DNA of 64,000 bases from NCBI GenBank assembly GCA_036172665.1, contig CM069876.1:46345001-46409000 (forward strand), in the 5' to 3' direction. Below the pieces are notes generated by a model. That model did not search any database and was not told the origin of the DNA. It worked only from the letters and a program-made list of their open reading frames with translations. Of the stretch, positions 52,590-63,589 are shown in pieces. Numbering within the stretch: position 1 is the first letter of the stretch; every line of letters begins with the position of its first letter. A program made the translations under genes and the position numbers. This DNA comes from Prosopocoilus inquinatus (Eukaryota > Arthropoda > Insecta > Coleoptera > Lucanidae).

Positions 52590-54860
52590 CGTCAGTAATT
52601 CATGTATACAGTGTCCACAACAATTAAGCGGGTGTCGCTGATCGATCGAATTTTGTGTATAACCTAAAGTAAAAAATCAACGGGGAATATCATTTTTCAG
52701 TATAAATTCTTTTTTTTTTAATTGGCACAAATCGATCGTCGCTCTTTTTTGAAAGACAGGTGTCGCTCGAAACCAATTGTCTCTGAAAAAAAAGAAACTC
52801 TTGGAGTTGTAGAATTTGGTTCTTCGAACCGGATAGAATTATTGATCAACAACACTCAACGTCGAATGATGCAATTGTCACACGAAAATCGCACTCTCGC
52901 AGAACAAAAGACTGCCGATTTAGTCATTTAAACAAATAGTATACTGTTATCATTGACCTTGAGAGCGACACCATTAGAAGAAAAAAAAGGCAAAAATAAC
53001 AAATGATCATCGATTTGTGCAGAAAAAAGAAGAAGCTAAAGAAATTCACTTCCGTCGACGGAAACTTTGCGAAAATCATTAAGAAACCATGAAACACTAC
53101 ACGACTATTTGGACCGGACACGAACAGCTGATATTCCTTTAAAAAAACAGTGGTCGATTCTTCGCGGGAAAGGTGAAGTGAAATTCGCAAATTTGGTCCT
53201 TCAAGCCGGATAGAGCCGATTAAAAGGATTTGCATAAAATAGTGGCCAATTCTTCTTGAGAAACGTGGATGAAATTTGCAAAATTGGTCCTTCAAGCCGG
53301 ATAGAGCCGATTCAAAGCCTTTACATTTTAAACGTCAAATGACACTTTGCGAAAATCATCAAGAAACCATGAAACAAATTAAAAAAAAAACGCGAATTTG
53401 GCGATTCTGTGGAGCGGACACAAACAGCCTAATATTCCTTTAAAAAAATAGTGGGCGATACATAAATGTGGAATGAAATTTGGTCCTTCAAGCCGGATAG
53501 GGCCGATTCAAAGCCATTACAATTTAAACGTCAAATCAAATGACACTTCGGCGAAATAAAGTGATCAAGGAAGAGAAAAACCGACGGCGACATTGCATTT
53601 CGTTGAGTGCTCAAAACGACAAATGAAACACGAAATGTAGGCGGCTCTATGAATTAACCGCACTGACAGACACGACTTAAAGAGTAGCGCGCGACTCGTC
53701 AGAATGAACAAAAAGAAACTTGGAGTAGAATTTGGTCCTTCGAGCCGAATATCCTCAAGGACGCATTAAAATAGTAATTGCATCCCCTAACAAAAGACGA
53801 TCGATTTAGTCATTTACGTCAAGAGTATGTTGTTACCGTGAATATAAAAAAATTGAGCGGTCCTGTTAGAAAAAAAAAAGAAAACAAAAAACAAAAATGA
53901 CAAGTTGATTGATTTGTGTGTAGAAAGAAGAATTTTGAGAAATTCAGTTTCGTCGACGGAAAATAAAACCAAAGCAAGAAAAGTGTGAGTTACTCTACTA
54001 TGGATCGGGCACGAATAGAAATTCCTCAAAATCTCTTCAGATTAAATAAAATTAAACGTGGAGTAAAATCAGCGAATTTTGGTCCTTCCAGCCGAACAGA
54101 GCCGATTCAAAGTTTACTTATTTTAAAGGTCGAATGACGCATTAACGAAAAAGAAAAACGAAAAATCAACGCTATCGTCGACTGTGTTTAGGTTCTTTTT
54201 TTTACTCATAATCGATTTTCCGTTTGATGGACAAAACGACGCACTAAACAATATAATTATTGGTTATCGGTTTTATGAAATATGTGCAAACAGATATTCC
54301 TGTAGGAAAGTAGCTGGCGACTAAATAAAATAAAAAGAAACGCGGAGATGAGTTTGGTCCTTCGAAGCGGATAGTTACTGATGCAAAGTTTCTTTTTACT
54401 GAAATTTGATTTTCTGATTCGTTGGATGGTTTAAACGACACACGAAACGAAATTATTGGTTATTGGTTTTATGAAACAGACACAGATAGACATTCGTTTA
54501 AGAAAATTAGCCGGCGACTAAACAAAATAAAATGAAACGCGGAGAGGAATGTGGTCCTTCGAAGGAGATAGAGGTACTGATTCAATTTTTTTCTTCTTTT
54601 TATTCGAATTTGATTTTCTGATTCGCTGGACGGTCAAAACGACGCTCGTAATGATGATTATTGGTTATCGGTTTTATGAAACAGACGCAGATAGATATTC
54701 GTTTAAGAAAATAGCCGGCGACTAAATAAAATAAGAAGATACGCGGAATAAGGAATTTGGTCCTTCGAACCGGATGAGTTATTGATTCAAAGTCGTTACA
54801 TTTGAAACGTCGAGTGATGCAATTGTTAAACAAAAAAAAAAAGGTTAATAATGAGGAAAG
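52590..54860 (+). repeat. GGTCCTTCRAGCCGGATAG array, plus orientation
   Basis: Diverged units of about 130-290 bp share AATTTGGTCCTTCGAGCCGG, ATAGAGCCGATTCAAAG, ACATTTTAAACGTCAAATGA, GTCGACGGAAACTTTGCGAA and GACACGAACAGCTGATATTC. The GGTCCTTC word is near 53189, 53287, 53481, 53733, 54077, 54353, 54553 and 54758. Its frames (52722-52931, 52924-53295 and others) are repeat shadows. Confidence 0.85.
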
Positions 54861-55048
54861 TTGATGCTAATGACATTATGAAAACACTTTTGGAAACAGA
54901 TTTAAAGAGAGGAAAAAAAACGAATTATGGGTAAATGACGCGACGCCGACATGATTTGCATTTCACAATGTACGTAAGTTTGATACAATCAGAAGAGAAA
55001 TTATTTCAACACCGACCTAGGTTTGTGTCACACGGTTTTCCGGAACTC

Positions 55049-55078
55049 TTTGTGTGTGTGTGTGTGTGTGTGTGTGTT
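55049..55078 (+). repeat. (GT)n microsatellite
   Basis: About thirteen uninterrupted GT units. Confidence 0.95.
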
Positions 55079-55079
55079 G

Positions 55080-55460
55080 TGCAAGCATTAATTTCGGTCG
55101 ACGATGGCGGCGGCGAAGGAAACTTTCCGTTCCACAGCGAAAGCAATTTCAGTCCGAAACTCCGATTTAATCAAAGAAATTACGCCAGATGAAGCAATAA
55201 CGCTCCGAATAACTTTTAAATGACGAAGTTGAGGAAACGCATTCGTCAGGGCCGGCCTTTAATGAGGCCCCGCGAAATCCGAGCGAGCCGTAGTAAATGC
55301 GATATCGCGTGCGGCACGTTTTGTTTACATGCAGGAATCGCGGCCTACGTAATTGAAGCATCTTTCGGCGGGGATGATTTACGACCCCTCCGCCGCTTTA
55401 AATTATATTTCGGCATGTACAATTCACGTCATAAATCTCCGCATTAATGGCCCGTAATGC
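55080..55460 (+). promoter_or_regulatory. GC-raised unique island, candidate regulatory DNA with two short ORFs
   Basis: Non-repetitive between two satellite arrays. The ATG at 55104 in context ACGATGG opens 39 codons (starts MAAAKETFRSTAKAIS) to TGA at 55221. A second ATG at 55220 overlaps that stop and opens 75 codons to 55447. CGTCATAAA and GTAATTGAAG words are typical of homeodomain targets. Whether the ORFs are translated is unknown. Confidence 0.3.
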
Positions 55461-55529
55461 AATCAGCTATCGATCTTCGCGAACTTTTATTATCCACGAT
55501 GATGTATCGCTCGGTATTAATTTGCTCAA

Positions 55530-55708
55530 AAAAAAAAGAAGTTTCCAAGTTACGTACGCCACTGCTTAACCTAATTTATTCTACTCCTACACGTAATGTA
55601 AGTGACTTAGAGTTGAAAAATATGTATAAAAATATAAATTCTAATTTAAGCCAGACATATTTGCACACTGGGAGAAGGTTAATACAAAAGTTATTTAAAA
55701 AAAATTAG
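55530..55708 (+). pseudogene. AT-rich open frame of protein-like composition, unidentified
   Basis: The last ~55 codons of the frame ending TAG at 55706-55708 read PTRNVSDLELKNMYKNIN.. HTGRRLIQKLFKKN, a helical basic sequence unlike the low-complexity frames around it. It is preceded by GTACGCCACTGCT, as often seen at retroelement edges here. It may be the C-terminal remnant of a transposable-element ORF. I cannot name it. Confidence 0.25.
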
Positions 55709-55719
55709 GAGTCGCTAAA

Positions 55720-56170
55720 CGAATGACTGCTCCGAGCTGCGAAGCGCGTTACAAATTAATAAAGCGAAACTAGCCACGCCCCCGAATGTTGGAAAGGGGG
55801 GGTTTGCACGAATCGAAACCACCGTGACATCAGCAGGAACCAACGAGTATCAACCTGACGTAAGGAAAGACCAATGGCGCTAAACGACCAATTTAAACAG
55901 TCCGTCGAAATATTAATTCACACAAACTGTGTTTCTCATACACCAATTATGCAGAAAAAATGAGGCGGTGGCGAAAAATTTATCACCACCTCGCCGTGTG
56001 GAAAATAATTTCGACTGGTTCTCACGAAACAGAAGGAACGCGCTTGCAAACGTTTACAAAAGATGATGCAATTCCATCTAAAAATAGAAATTCCAAAAGC
56101 ATTTATTTATGTATTTAAAACCACGAAGGACTGGCGACGCATCGAGAATTTTATACTACTTTATGGCCGC
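55720..56170. other. Unique stretch between arrays, nothing recognised
   Basis: Mixed-composition DNA with no open frame of note and no repeat word shared with the flanking arrays. Confidence 0.35.
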
Positions 56171-57665
56171 ACTATTTTTTTTTTTTTTTTGAAAGAATAT
56201 CAGCTGTTCGTGTCCGGTCCATAGAGTCACCTAATTCTCATTTTTTTTTTAAATTTCGTGGTTTTTCGATGACTTTCGCGAAGTTTCCGTCGACGAAACT
56301 GAATTTCTCTAGCGTCTTCTGTTTTCTGTACAAATCCATCATCTTTTGTTTTTTTTTTCTTCTGACGGTCCCGCTCAAAGTAGTTACATTTATAAAAATA
56401 ATAGGCTTCTTGTGTAAATGGCTAAATCGATCGCGTTTTGTTATGCGATGGTGGTCTGAGTCATGAGTCTTTTATATGACAGTTGTCAATCGATGTTAAT
56501 CAATAATTTTATCCGGCTCGAAGGACCAAATTCTACTCTAAGTTTCCTTTTATTCATTCTGACGAGTCGCGTGCTTTTCTATCAAGTCACGACTTTTGTT
56601 CACAGAGTCGTCAATATTTCTTATTTTATTTGTCCTTTTGACCAGCCGACGAAACGCAATATCGAAGTTGAATAACGAAAAACGAAACACGATCGACGGC
56701 AGCGTCGGTTTTTCTTTTGTCGTCCTTCACCGCTTTAGTTCGCCGAAGCGTCATTTGACGTTTAAAATGTAAAGCTTTCGAGTCGTCTCTATCCGGCTTG
56801 AAGGACCAAATCTGCAGATTTAATTTCATGTTTCTTTTTGTTTTTCCCCGAAGAATTGCCCAATATTTTTCTAAAGGATAATCAGCTGTACGTGTTCGGT
56901 TCACAGAATCGCCTAATTCGCGTTTCATTTTTTAATTTTTGTTTCAAGGTTTCTTGACGATTCTCGCGAAGTTTCCGTCGACGAAACTGAATTTCTTTGG
57001 CTTCTTTTTTTCTGCACAAGTCGATCGTCATTTGTTTTTTTTTTCTGATGGCGCCACCCTCAAAGCAATTATTTTATGATTTTGTTAAAAAATAATTAAA
57101 TCGATCGTCTTTTGTTCCTCGTTGCTCGAAAGTTCGTGTAAATTTTCGTGTAACAGTTGCTTCATTCGACGTTGAGAGTCGTTGATTAATAATTCTATCC
57201 GATTCGAAGGACCAAATTCTACTACTCCAAGTTTCTTTTTGTGCGTTCTGACGAGTCGCGTGCTATTTTTTCAAAACATATCTTCTGCCCGATTGGTTCA
57301 TAGAACCGCCAATATTTCTCGTTTAGTTTGTTGTTTTAACCACCCAACGAAACGCAGAACAGAAATAAATTAAATAAAAAAATAAAATAAAATAAAAAAA
57401 AAAACTGAAGACGACCAACAGGGCAACGTCGGTTTTCCTCGTTGTTAACTACTTATAATAATGATAATAATAATAATATACATTTATTTCAATAAATCGT
57501 AGGAAAAAGAAAATCACTACAATAGATTGAAAAAGTCAACGTTGAGTGCAAGAGAAAGAAAATCAAGAATTCGAAGAAGACTTTGCATCGCTACTGCAAC
57601 AGTTAACGTTCAAAATGTGAAAGATTTGAATCGGTTCTATCCGGCTTGAAGGACCAAGTTTGCTC
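56170..57665 (-). repeat. GGTCCTTCRAGCCGGATAG array, inverted orientation
   Basis: The complements of the 52590-54860 words recur: ATCCGGCTCGAAGGACCAAA (56511), ATCCGGCTTGAAGGACCAAA (56790), TCCGATTCGAAGGACC (57198), ATCCGGCTTGAAGGACCAAG (57640), GTTTCCGTCGACGAAACTGA (56283, 56971) and AATCAGCTGTACGTG (56879). The two arrays form a ~2 kb-arm inverted pair around 54.9-56.2 kb. Confidence 0.85.
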
Positions 57666-57719
57666 ACATTTTGTTCAATTTTTTCACTGAAGTCTTTAAA
57701 AATTCGAAAACAATATTAT

Positions 57720-58230
57720 GGAATTTGTTACAAATCGACCTTTAATCGGGTTTTCCCCTCGAAGACAAAACGTTTCCTCGCGAGACTCCGCGCGTCGCAC
57801 GTCCTCGACGTTATTTACTTTGAAGAGTTTAAATCTCTTCCGGAGTCCGGAGCGCGCGCGGAAACTAATTTTAGTAGAAAGCCGATTAGGCCGCGCGCGG
57901 AAAACAAACACGCGCCGAAAACAAACACTAAAAATAGAGAGAAGAGCAGCGGCGACGGGCGGGCCGGTTCACATAAAACACTCGATAGTGACGGGAAGCT
58001 GTGTCAATAGATGGCTCTCGCTCGGATCCCCCTCGAAGTCCCCGGTACATTTCCTCCTCCTCGTGGCGTGGAGTTCAAGAGGAGCCGAAACTACTAGGAT
58101 CGATGGCCAGGCGAACTTCCTTCCAATCCATACGTACTTAATACACTCGAGATGGACTCCGGAGGGAATAAATACATTTTAATTGAACGCTTTCCGCGAC
58201 CTCTTCAGGCCACACTGCAAAATAAGGGTA
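57720..58230. promoter_or_regulatory. GC-rich unique island
   Basis: CpG-rich sequence with repeated GCGCGCGG and CCGGAGTCCGGAGCGCG words and two plus-strand frames (57660-58010 and 57718-58182) that overlap each other and a minus frame. CTTCCGGAGTCCGGAG is partly palindromic. No splice-supported exon. A G14 run follows at 58236-58249. Confidence 0.3.
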
Positions 58231-58369
58231 AGGGAAGGGGGGGGGGGGGGATCCGGAAATTGACAGCTAAGACGAAGACTGTTTAAAAATAAATAAATAA
58301 TGCAGTCGAGCGAATTAATATGCGATCATAAAGTATCATTACCCTAAGTAGGCTTTGGAAGTGCGCACA

Positions 58370-58530
58370 TGTCAAAAAGGAAGGAAGGAAGATGTTTGAA
58401 AATGTTTAAAAAAAGTGAAGAAAAATGTTTAAAAAGTGAAGGAAAATGTTTAAAAAAAAGTGAAGGAAAATGTTGAAAAAAGTGAAGGAGAGTGTTTAGA
58501 AGAAGTGAAGGAAAATGTTTGAAAGAAATT
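58370..58530 (+). repeat. GAAGGAAAATGTTTAAAAAAAGT minisatellite
   Basis: About six units of 20-29 bp share GTGAAGGAAAATGTT. Confidence 0.9.
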
Positions 58531-58558
58531 ACATTTTTTCGAATTTATCGTAACGAGT

Positions 58559-58696
58559 ATGCGGACCGACGCCTTTTCATCTCTCCTGCAATTTATTTCT
58601 TTGATGAGCTCGGCTTGCTTCGGATTTGAACCCGTACCGTTGGAAATGGAAAAGAAAGAAAACTTAAAATTCACGGAGATTGCCGAGAAGTGTTGA
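58559..58696 (+). CDS. 45-codon short ORF in a unique 140-bp island (tentative)
   Basis: The ATG at 58559 (context GAGTATGC) opens 45 codons to TGA at 58694-58696. The peptide begins MRTDAFSSLLQFISLMSSAC, a basic residue followed by a hydrophobic stretch that could act as a signal peptide, and continues with an acidic-lysine tail (EKKENLKFTEIAEKC). The island is more GC-rich than both flanking satellites. The complementary strand is also open over much of it, which weakens the case. It could be a short secreted peptide, an exon, or chance. Confidence 0.15.
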   Translation: MRTDAFSSLLQFISLMSSACFGFEPVPLEMEKKENLKFTEIAEKC

Positions 58697-58739
58697 CAAT
58701 TTGAGCAATAATAAATATTCTTATATATACTCCTACATA

Positions 58740-59900
58740 TTTTTCCGAAAAATTGTTCAAGGTCAACCCAACCGAACTGAAACAAACCGAACAAAAATTC
58801 GGGAAGAAATTTTAAAAATTCCGGAAAATTTCTAAAAATTAAAAAGACGAAAACTTCGGAAAAAAACTAAATGTTACAAAAAACAAAAAATAAAGAGAAC
58901 AATTTTTCTTAAAACGTTAAATTTAAAAAAATTTTCAACTTTTTAAAAAATATTTTTTTTGGAAATTGTTCAAGGTCACCCCAACCAAAATGAAACAGAC
59001 CTAAGCGAACCCATCCCAATGAACAATCTTAAAAATTCGGGAAGAAATTTTAGTCAGGAAAATTTTTAAAAATAAAAAAATTAGGAAAACCTTGGTAATA
59101 AATTAAAGAAATAAAATGATGTAAAAATTGAAAAAAAATAAAGGGACGATGAAAAGAAAAATCTCAAAATTAAAAAAAAAATTTTAAATTTGAAAATTTT
59201 TCAACTTTTTGTAAAATATCTTTTCGAAAAATTGTTCAAGGTCAACCCAACCCAACTGAATCAGATTTAAGCGCACCCATGCCAAGCAAAAATCTAAAAA
59301 ATTCGAGAAGGAATGTTTCAAATTCTAGATTTTTTTTTAAATTGAAAAGAAACGGAAAATTCGGAAAAAAAATTAATGATGCAAAAAATAAAAAAAATAA
59401 AGAGAACAAAAAATAGAAAAAAATTTAAAAAAATAAAAAAAATTAAACGTTAAGGAAAAAAAATAAAAATCTCAACTCTTAAAATATTTTTTCGAGAAAT
59501 TGTTCAAGGTCAAGCCAACCCAACTAAAACAGACTTAAGCGAACACATTCCAATGAAAAATCGGGATAGTTAAAGTCGGGAGAGTTTTTAAAAATTAAAA
59601 AGATGGGAAAACTTCAGTAAAATACTTAAAAAATAAAATGATGTAAAAAAGAAGGGACGACAAAATAGACAAAATAAAATTTTAAAAAAAATTCTAATTA
59701 GGGAAAAAATTTTAAAAATTTTTCAACTTTTTTGAAAATATATTTTCGAAAAATTGTTCAAGGTCAACCCCCAACCCAACTGAAACAGACTTAAGCGAAC
59801 CCATGCCAACAACAAATCTTAAGAAATTCGGGAAAACAATTTTGAAAGGTCGGGAAAATTTAAGAAAATTAAAAGGAAACGGAAAATTCGGGAAAAAATA
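58740..59900 (+). repeat. ~260-bp tandem repeat with GAAAAATTGTTCAAGGTCAA
   Basis: The TTGTTCAAGGTCA word is near 58755, 58967, 59234, 59501 and 59755 (spacing 212, 267, 267, 254). Units include CCCAACTGAAACAGACTTAAG, GCGAACCCATGCCAA, AATTCGGGAAGAAAT and long A-runs. The last unit runs into unique DNA at about 59900. Confidence 0.9.
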
Positions 59901-59989
59901 CAAGCGACCAAGTGATTTAACTGAAGTTCGACGTTTCCGCAAGTAGCGGCGCAGCCCCGTGACTTTTGATTGTGGCCGACAGCTGAATA

Positions 59990-60420
59990 ACAACTGCCCG
60001 TTTAGTCTCCGAAAATCGTACTCAATTGTTTCTTATTTAATTATTTAGCGTATGTTATCATATGATGACGTAAATTTCTTTAAATTCCGGGAGACACTTT
60101 CAAAATAGCTGATAATTTTCTTCAAGAAAGTATGTATTTCAAAAGCAATTTAAGCGTACTCCGCTAATTTTCGGGAACTTCTCCTAACCTAAAATATTGG
60201 TTACTCTTGTCACTTTTTTTTGTTATAAATTAATCCCAAAGCAATTAAGCTGTTCTGATTAATTAATAAACAGGATGTAAACAGATAAAGAAATGAACAT
60301 TTTAAAGCTTGTTCTGTAGAGTTTTAGTAAAGCAGTTAAATGATTCCTTTTTACTACAACCTACTAAATTAAATATTGCAATAATCAAAGGCGCCGATAA
60401 AACTTTTGCAACCCGGCGAC
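59990..60420. other. AT-rich unique stretch, nothing recognised
   Basis: Single-copy-looking DNA with no open frame of note. GTTACGCCACTGCTG at 60432 is the retroelement-edge word seen also at 38806, 39357 and 55556. Confidence 0.3.
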
Positions 60421-60429
60421 TAGACTTCT

Positions 60430-61330
60430 AGTTACGCCACTGCTGTGCCCGTGTGAGTCGGAATGTTTTTTTTCCATTGGTCGGTTGGCTCATATTATAA
60501 CCAGGGAAAAGAATTCGGACCATTTGTTTCGCGGACCGGACAGTACGACAATTTAATAGCCCCGCCCGCAATAATCTCTGCGAAATGAGGACGCTCGCAT
60601 TGCACTCCTTCCGCTCCCACTCAATAACAATATACCCCGGATTGGTGAGAGGTAAATAGTACATTCGGTGTAAAGAGCGTCCAACGCTAAGTGGCCTGAA
60701 TTCTCTTCCCTGATTATGATATATTAGAGGGGGACGCTCACTTAGTGCATATAAACTCGGTTTCTCATTTGACGGAAATACTCCCACTGCACTTCACAGT
60801 CGATGTAATCGTCCTCCATTTTAAACTCGCGCCCGTCAATAAACAATAAAAATACTTTACGTGCGCCTGCAAATGAAGTCGTATTTTTTTTTCTTCGTCT
60901 CGTTCGAGTCCGCCCTAATTGCGTGTTCGTGAGCAACTTTATCCTTATGCAAGCCAGTTCTAATCGAATAACAACCCCCGAAACGGCATGGCGTGGCGTG
61001 GAGGTGAAAAGAGGTGGAGGGGGCGGGGGGGTTCGCCGTTATTACGCGGATTTTTTGTTTGTTTTCGCGATTTTCAAGCGTCTGGAATTCTTCGGGGCCG
61101 GTCGCCTTCCATCGGAGAACTTTTAATGGATGGAAAGGGCGCATACCTACGTGCCGGGTGCGGTGTATGTGTTATGAGATGAAAGCCTCGATTTTTCTAT
61201 CGTTAAGCTCGCATGATATTAAATTCTATTTTGTTTTGTTTATTTCAATTTTATTTTTCATATTTTGTGAAATAACAAGTCAACATGTCAGTACGGAGGG
61301 GTGGGAGGGTGAGTAACAGAAGGCAAAAAG
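60430..61330. promoter_or_regulatory. GC-raised unique island with a spaced inverted repeat
   Basis: ATATTATAACCAGGGAAAAG with AATTCGGACCA (60492-60522) is inverted with GGCCTGAATTCTCTTCCCTGATTATGATAT (60693-60722), about 170 bp apart. On the minus strand 60818-60744 encodes MEDDYIDCEVQWEYFRQMRN.. to a stop, a 25-codon protein-like frame with no splice support. A second GC-rich part at 60990-61130 has G-runs. Candidate regulatory DNA. Confidence 0.3.
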
Positions 61331-61489
61331 CGGTGGTGTCGACATGACTTTGAGATAAGTTTGAATTTAAAAGGAGTTAATTTTCGCCAAGTGTGCAAGT
61401 CGAATAATGTTCGCCAAAATCCAAACAAAAAACATAAAATTAATTTAAAAAAAAAAGTTATTATTGTTGTTATTATTAAAAGACATTTT

Positions 61490-63540
61490 CACAAAATTTC
61501 AATTCAATTCATCTCAAGGTCAACTCAGTCCAACTAAATTCAATCTACATGTTTATACTCAATCCAAGAAAAAAATTAAAAAAAAACTTAAATAATAAAA
61601 ATCAAGTTTCAATTTCATCTCAAGTTTACGCCAACCCAACTGAAACTATGCAAGCCCAACCAAGGTGAAGAAAAATGAAACAAAAAAAATAAATTAAAAA
61701 AAATTGCAATCGCGTGACGTATTAAATGAAAATTGAAGAAATTAAATCTGCAAGGATTTTTAAAAATCAGTGAAAATTAGTTTAGCTCATGATCAACCCA
61801 ACTGAACGGAAAAAATTCAGCTAGAAAAATTAAAATTCAACAACAATCAACTCTAGCGTATCCCAAGGCAAACCCAACCCAACTGAAATCAGGTCAAGCA
61901 AACCGGAGCGAGAAGGAAAACAAAATTCAATAAAAAGCCTCTATTAAAAGTTAATGTCTTCAAGATCAACCCATCCCAAGGTCAACTCAACCCAAGCAAG
62001 AATTTAAAAATAAAAATGTAACTAGAAAAATTATTTAGAATTCAACAACAGTAAAGTCTAATCCATCTCAAGGTCAGCCAAATCCAACCTGAAGAAGAAA
62101 AATAAAATTCAATAAAATAGTCAAGCCCCCTCAACCCCCTCCCCATGTCAAGCCAACGAAAACGAAAAGGTAAAAATAAAATTTAGAAAATTTTAAAATA
62201 AATTAAGAATGAAGCCCCTCTGAGACAACCTAATCAAATAAAAAAAAAAATAAAGTGAGAAGACCAATTTTAAGATCAAGTAAGAAAAAGCGATGTCAAG
62301 GTCAACCCAACCCAGCAAGAAATCAAAATTAAAAAAATTAATACTGGATTTTTTTTAAGTTGATCTCAAGGTCAACTTAACCTGAACAAGAATTGAAAAA
62401 GAAACGGAACCCAAGAAGGAAAATAAAATTCAATAAAGAAATCGAGTCCAGTCAAACCAATAAAAGTGAAAATAGAAAATTTTAATATTAATTAAAAAAT
62501 TAAGTCCCACTGATATAAACTAACAAAAAAAACGATCTCAAGGTCGACCCAACCCAGCAAAAAATTAAAAATAAGAGAATTAATAACGGGAAACTTTTTG
62601 AAAGTTGCTGAAACTTAGCCGACCTCAAGGTCAACTCAACCCAAACCAGAACTGAAAAAGAAACGGAACATAACCTAACCAAAGCGAAAAAAAAAATGAA
62701 TAAAGTGAAAAGACCAATGTCAAGGTCAACCCAATCCAAACAAGAACTGAAAAAGAAACGGAACATAACCTAGCCAAAGCAAAAAATAAATAAATAAAGT
62801 GAAAAGACCAATGTTAAGGTCAACCCAATCCAAACAAGAATTGAAAAAGGAACGGAATATAACCTAACCAAACCAAGAAAAATTAAGCGAAAAGACCAGT
62901 ATGAAGGTCAAGCAAGAAAAGGCGAAAAAGCGATATCAAGGTCAACCCAACCCATCAAGGAATTAAAAAGAAGAAAATTAATACTGGATTTTTTTGAAAG
63001 TAATCAAAAAAAGAACGATCTCAAGGTTGACCCAAGCAGAAAACTAAAAACAAGAGAAACTTTTTGAAAGTTGCTAAAATTTAGTCGACCTCAAAGGTCA
63101 ACTCAATCCAAACAAGAACCGAAAAAGAAACCGAACATAACCTAACCAAACCAAAAAATAAATAAATAAATAAATAAATTGAAAAGAAATGTCAAGGTTA
63201 ACCCGACGCAAGCAAGAAATTAAAACAAGAAAATTAATACTGAGAAAATTGTTAAAAGGTCATGTTCTCAAGGTCAACCGAAATTCAATAGGAAACCAAG
63301 CCTCGTCAACCCGACCCAAGCGAAAAAGTAAAATTAAAATTTTTTAAAAAATTCAAAAATGGAAGCTCCTCTAATATAAGCTAACCAAAACAACTAAAAA
63401 ATAAGCGAAAAGACCAAAGTCAAGGTCAACCCAACCCAATCAAGAAATTAAATTAAAGTAAGAAAATTAATTATTTTTAATTAATGTATTTTTTTTAAAT
63501 TAATGAATTTCTGTTAACTGAAAGTCAATCCAACCCAACC
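61490..63540 (+). repeat. A-rich array with CTCAAGGTCAACCCAACCC words
   Basis: Irregular units of about 90-110 bp (clearest at 62600-63440) share ATGTCAAGGTCAACCCAACC, AAGAATTGAAAAAGAAACGG, AACATAACCTAACCAAACCA and AATAAATAAAGTGAAAAGACC. TCAAGGTCA is intact about ten times, with several one-base variants. There is no gene in these 2 kb. Confidence 0.85.
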
Positions 63541-63589
63541 GGAGCAACATCGAGCTCGAACAGTAACAGAATGGAAAAGGAAGATTGGA

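Noticed and set aside
58600..58660. GGTTCAAATCC on the minus strand, resembling a tRNA B box
   Set aside because: The flanking bases do not pair as a T stem and no A box or acceptor stem can be found at the right distance.
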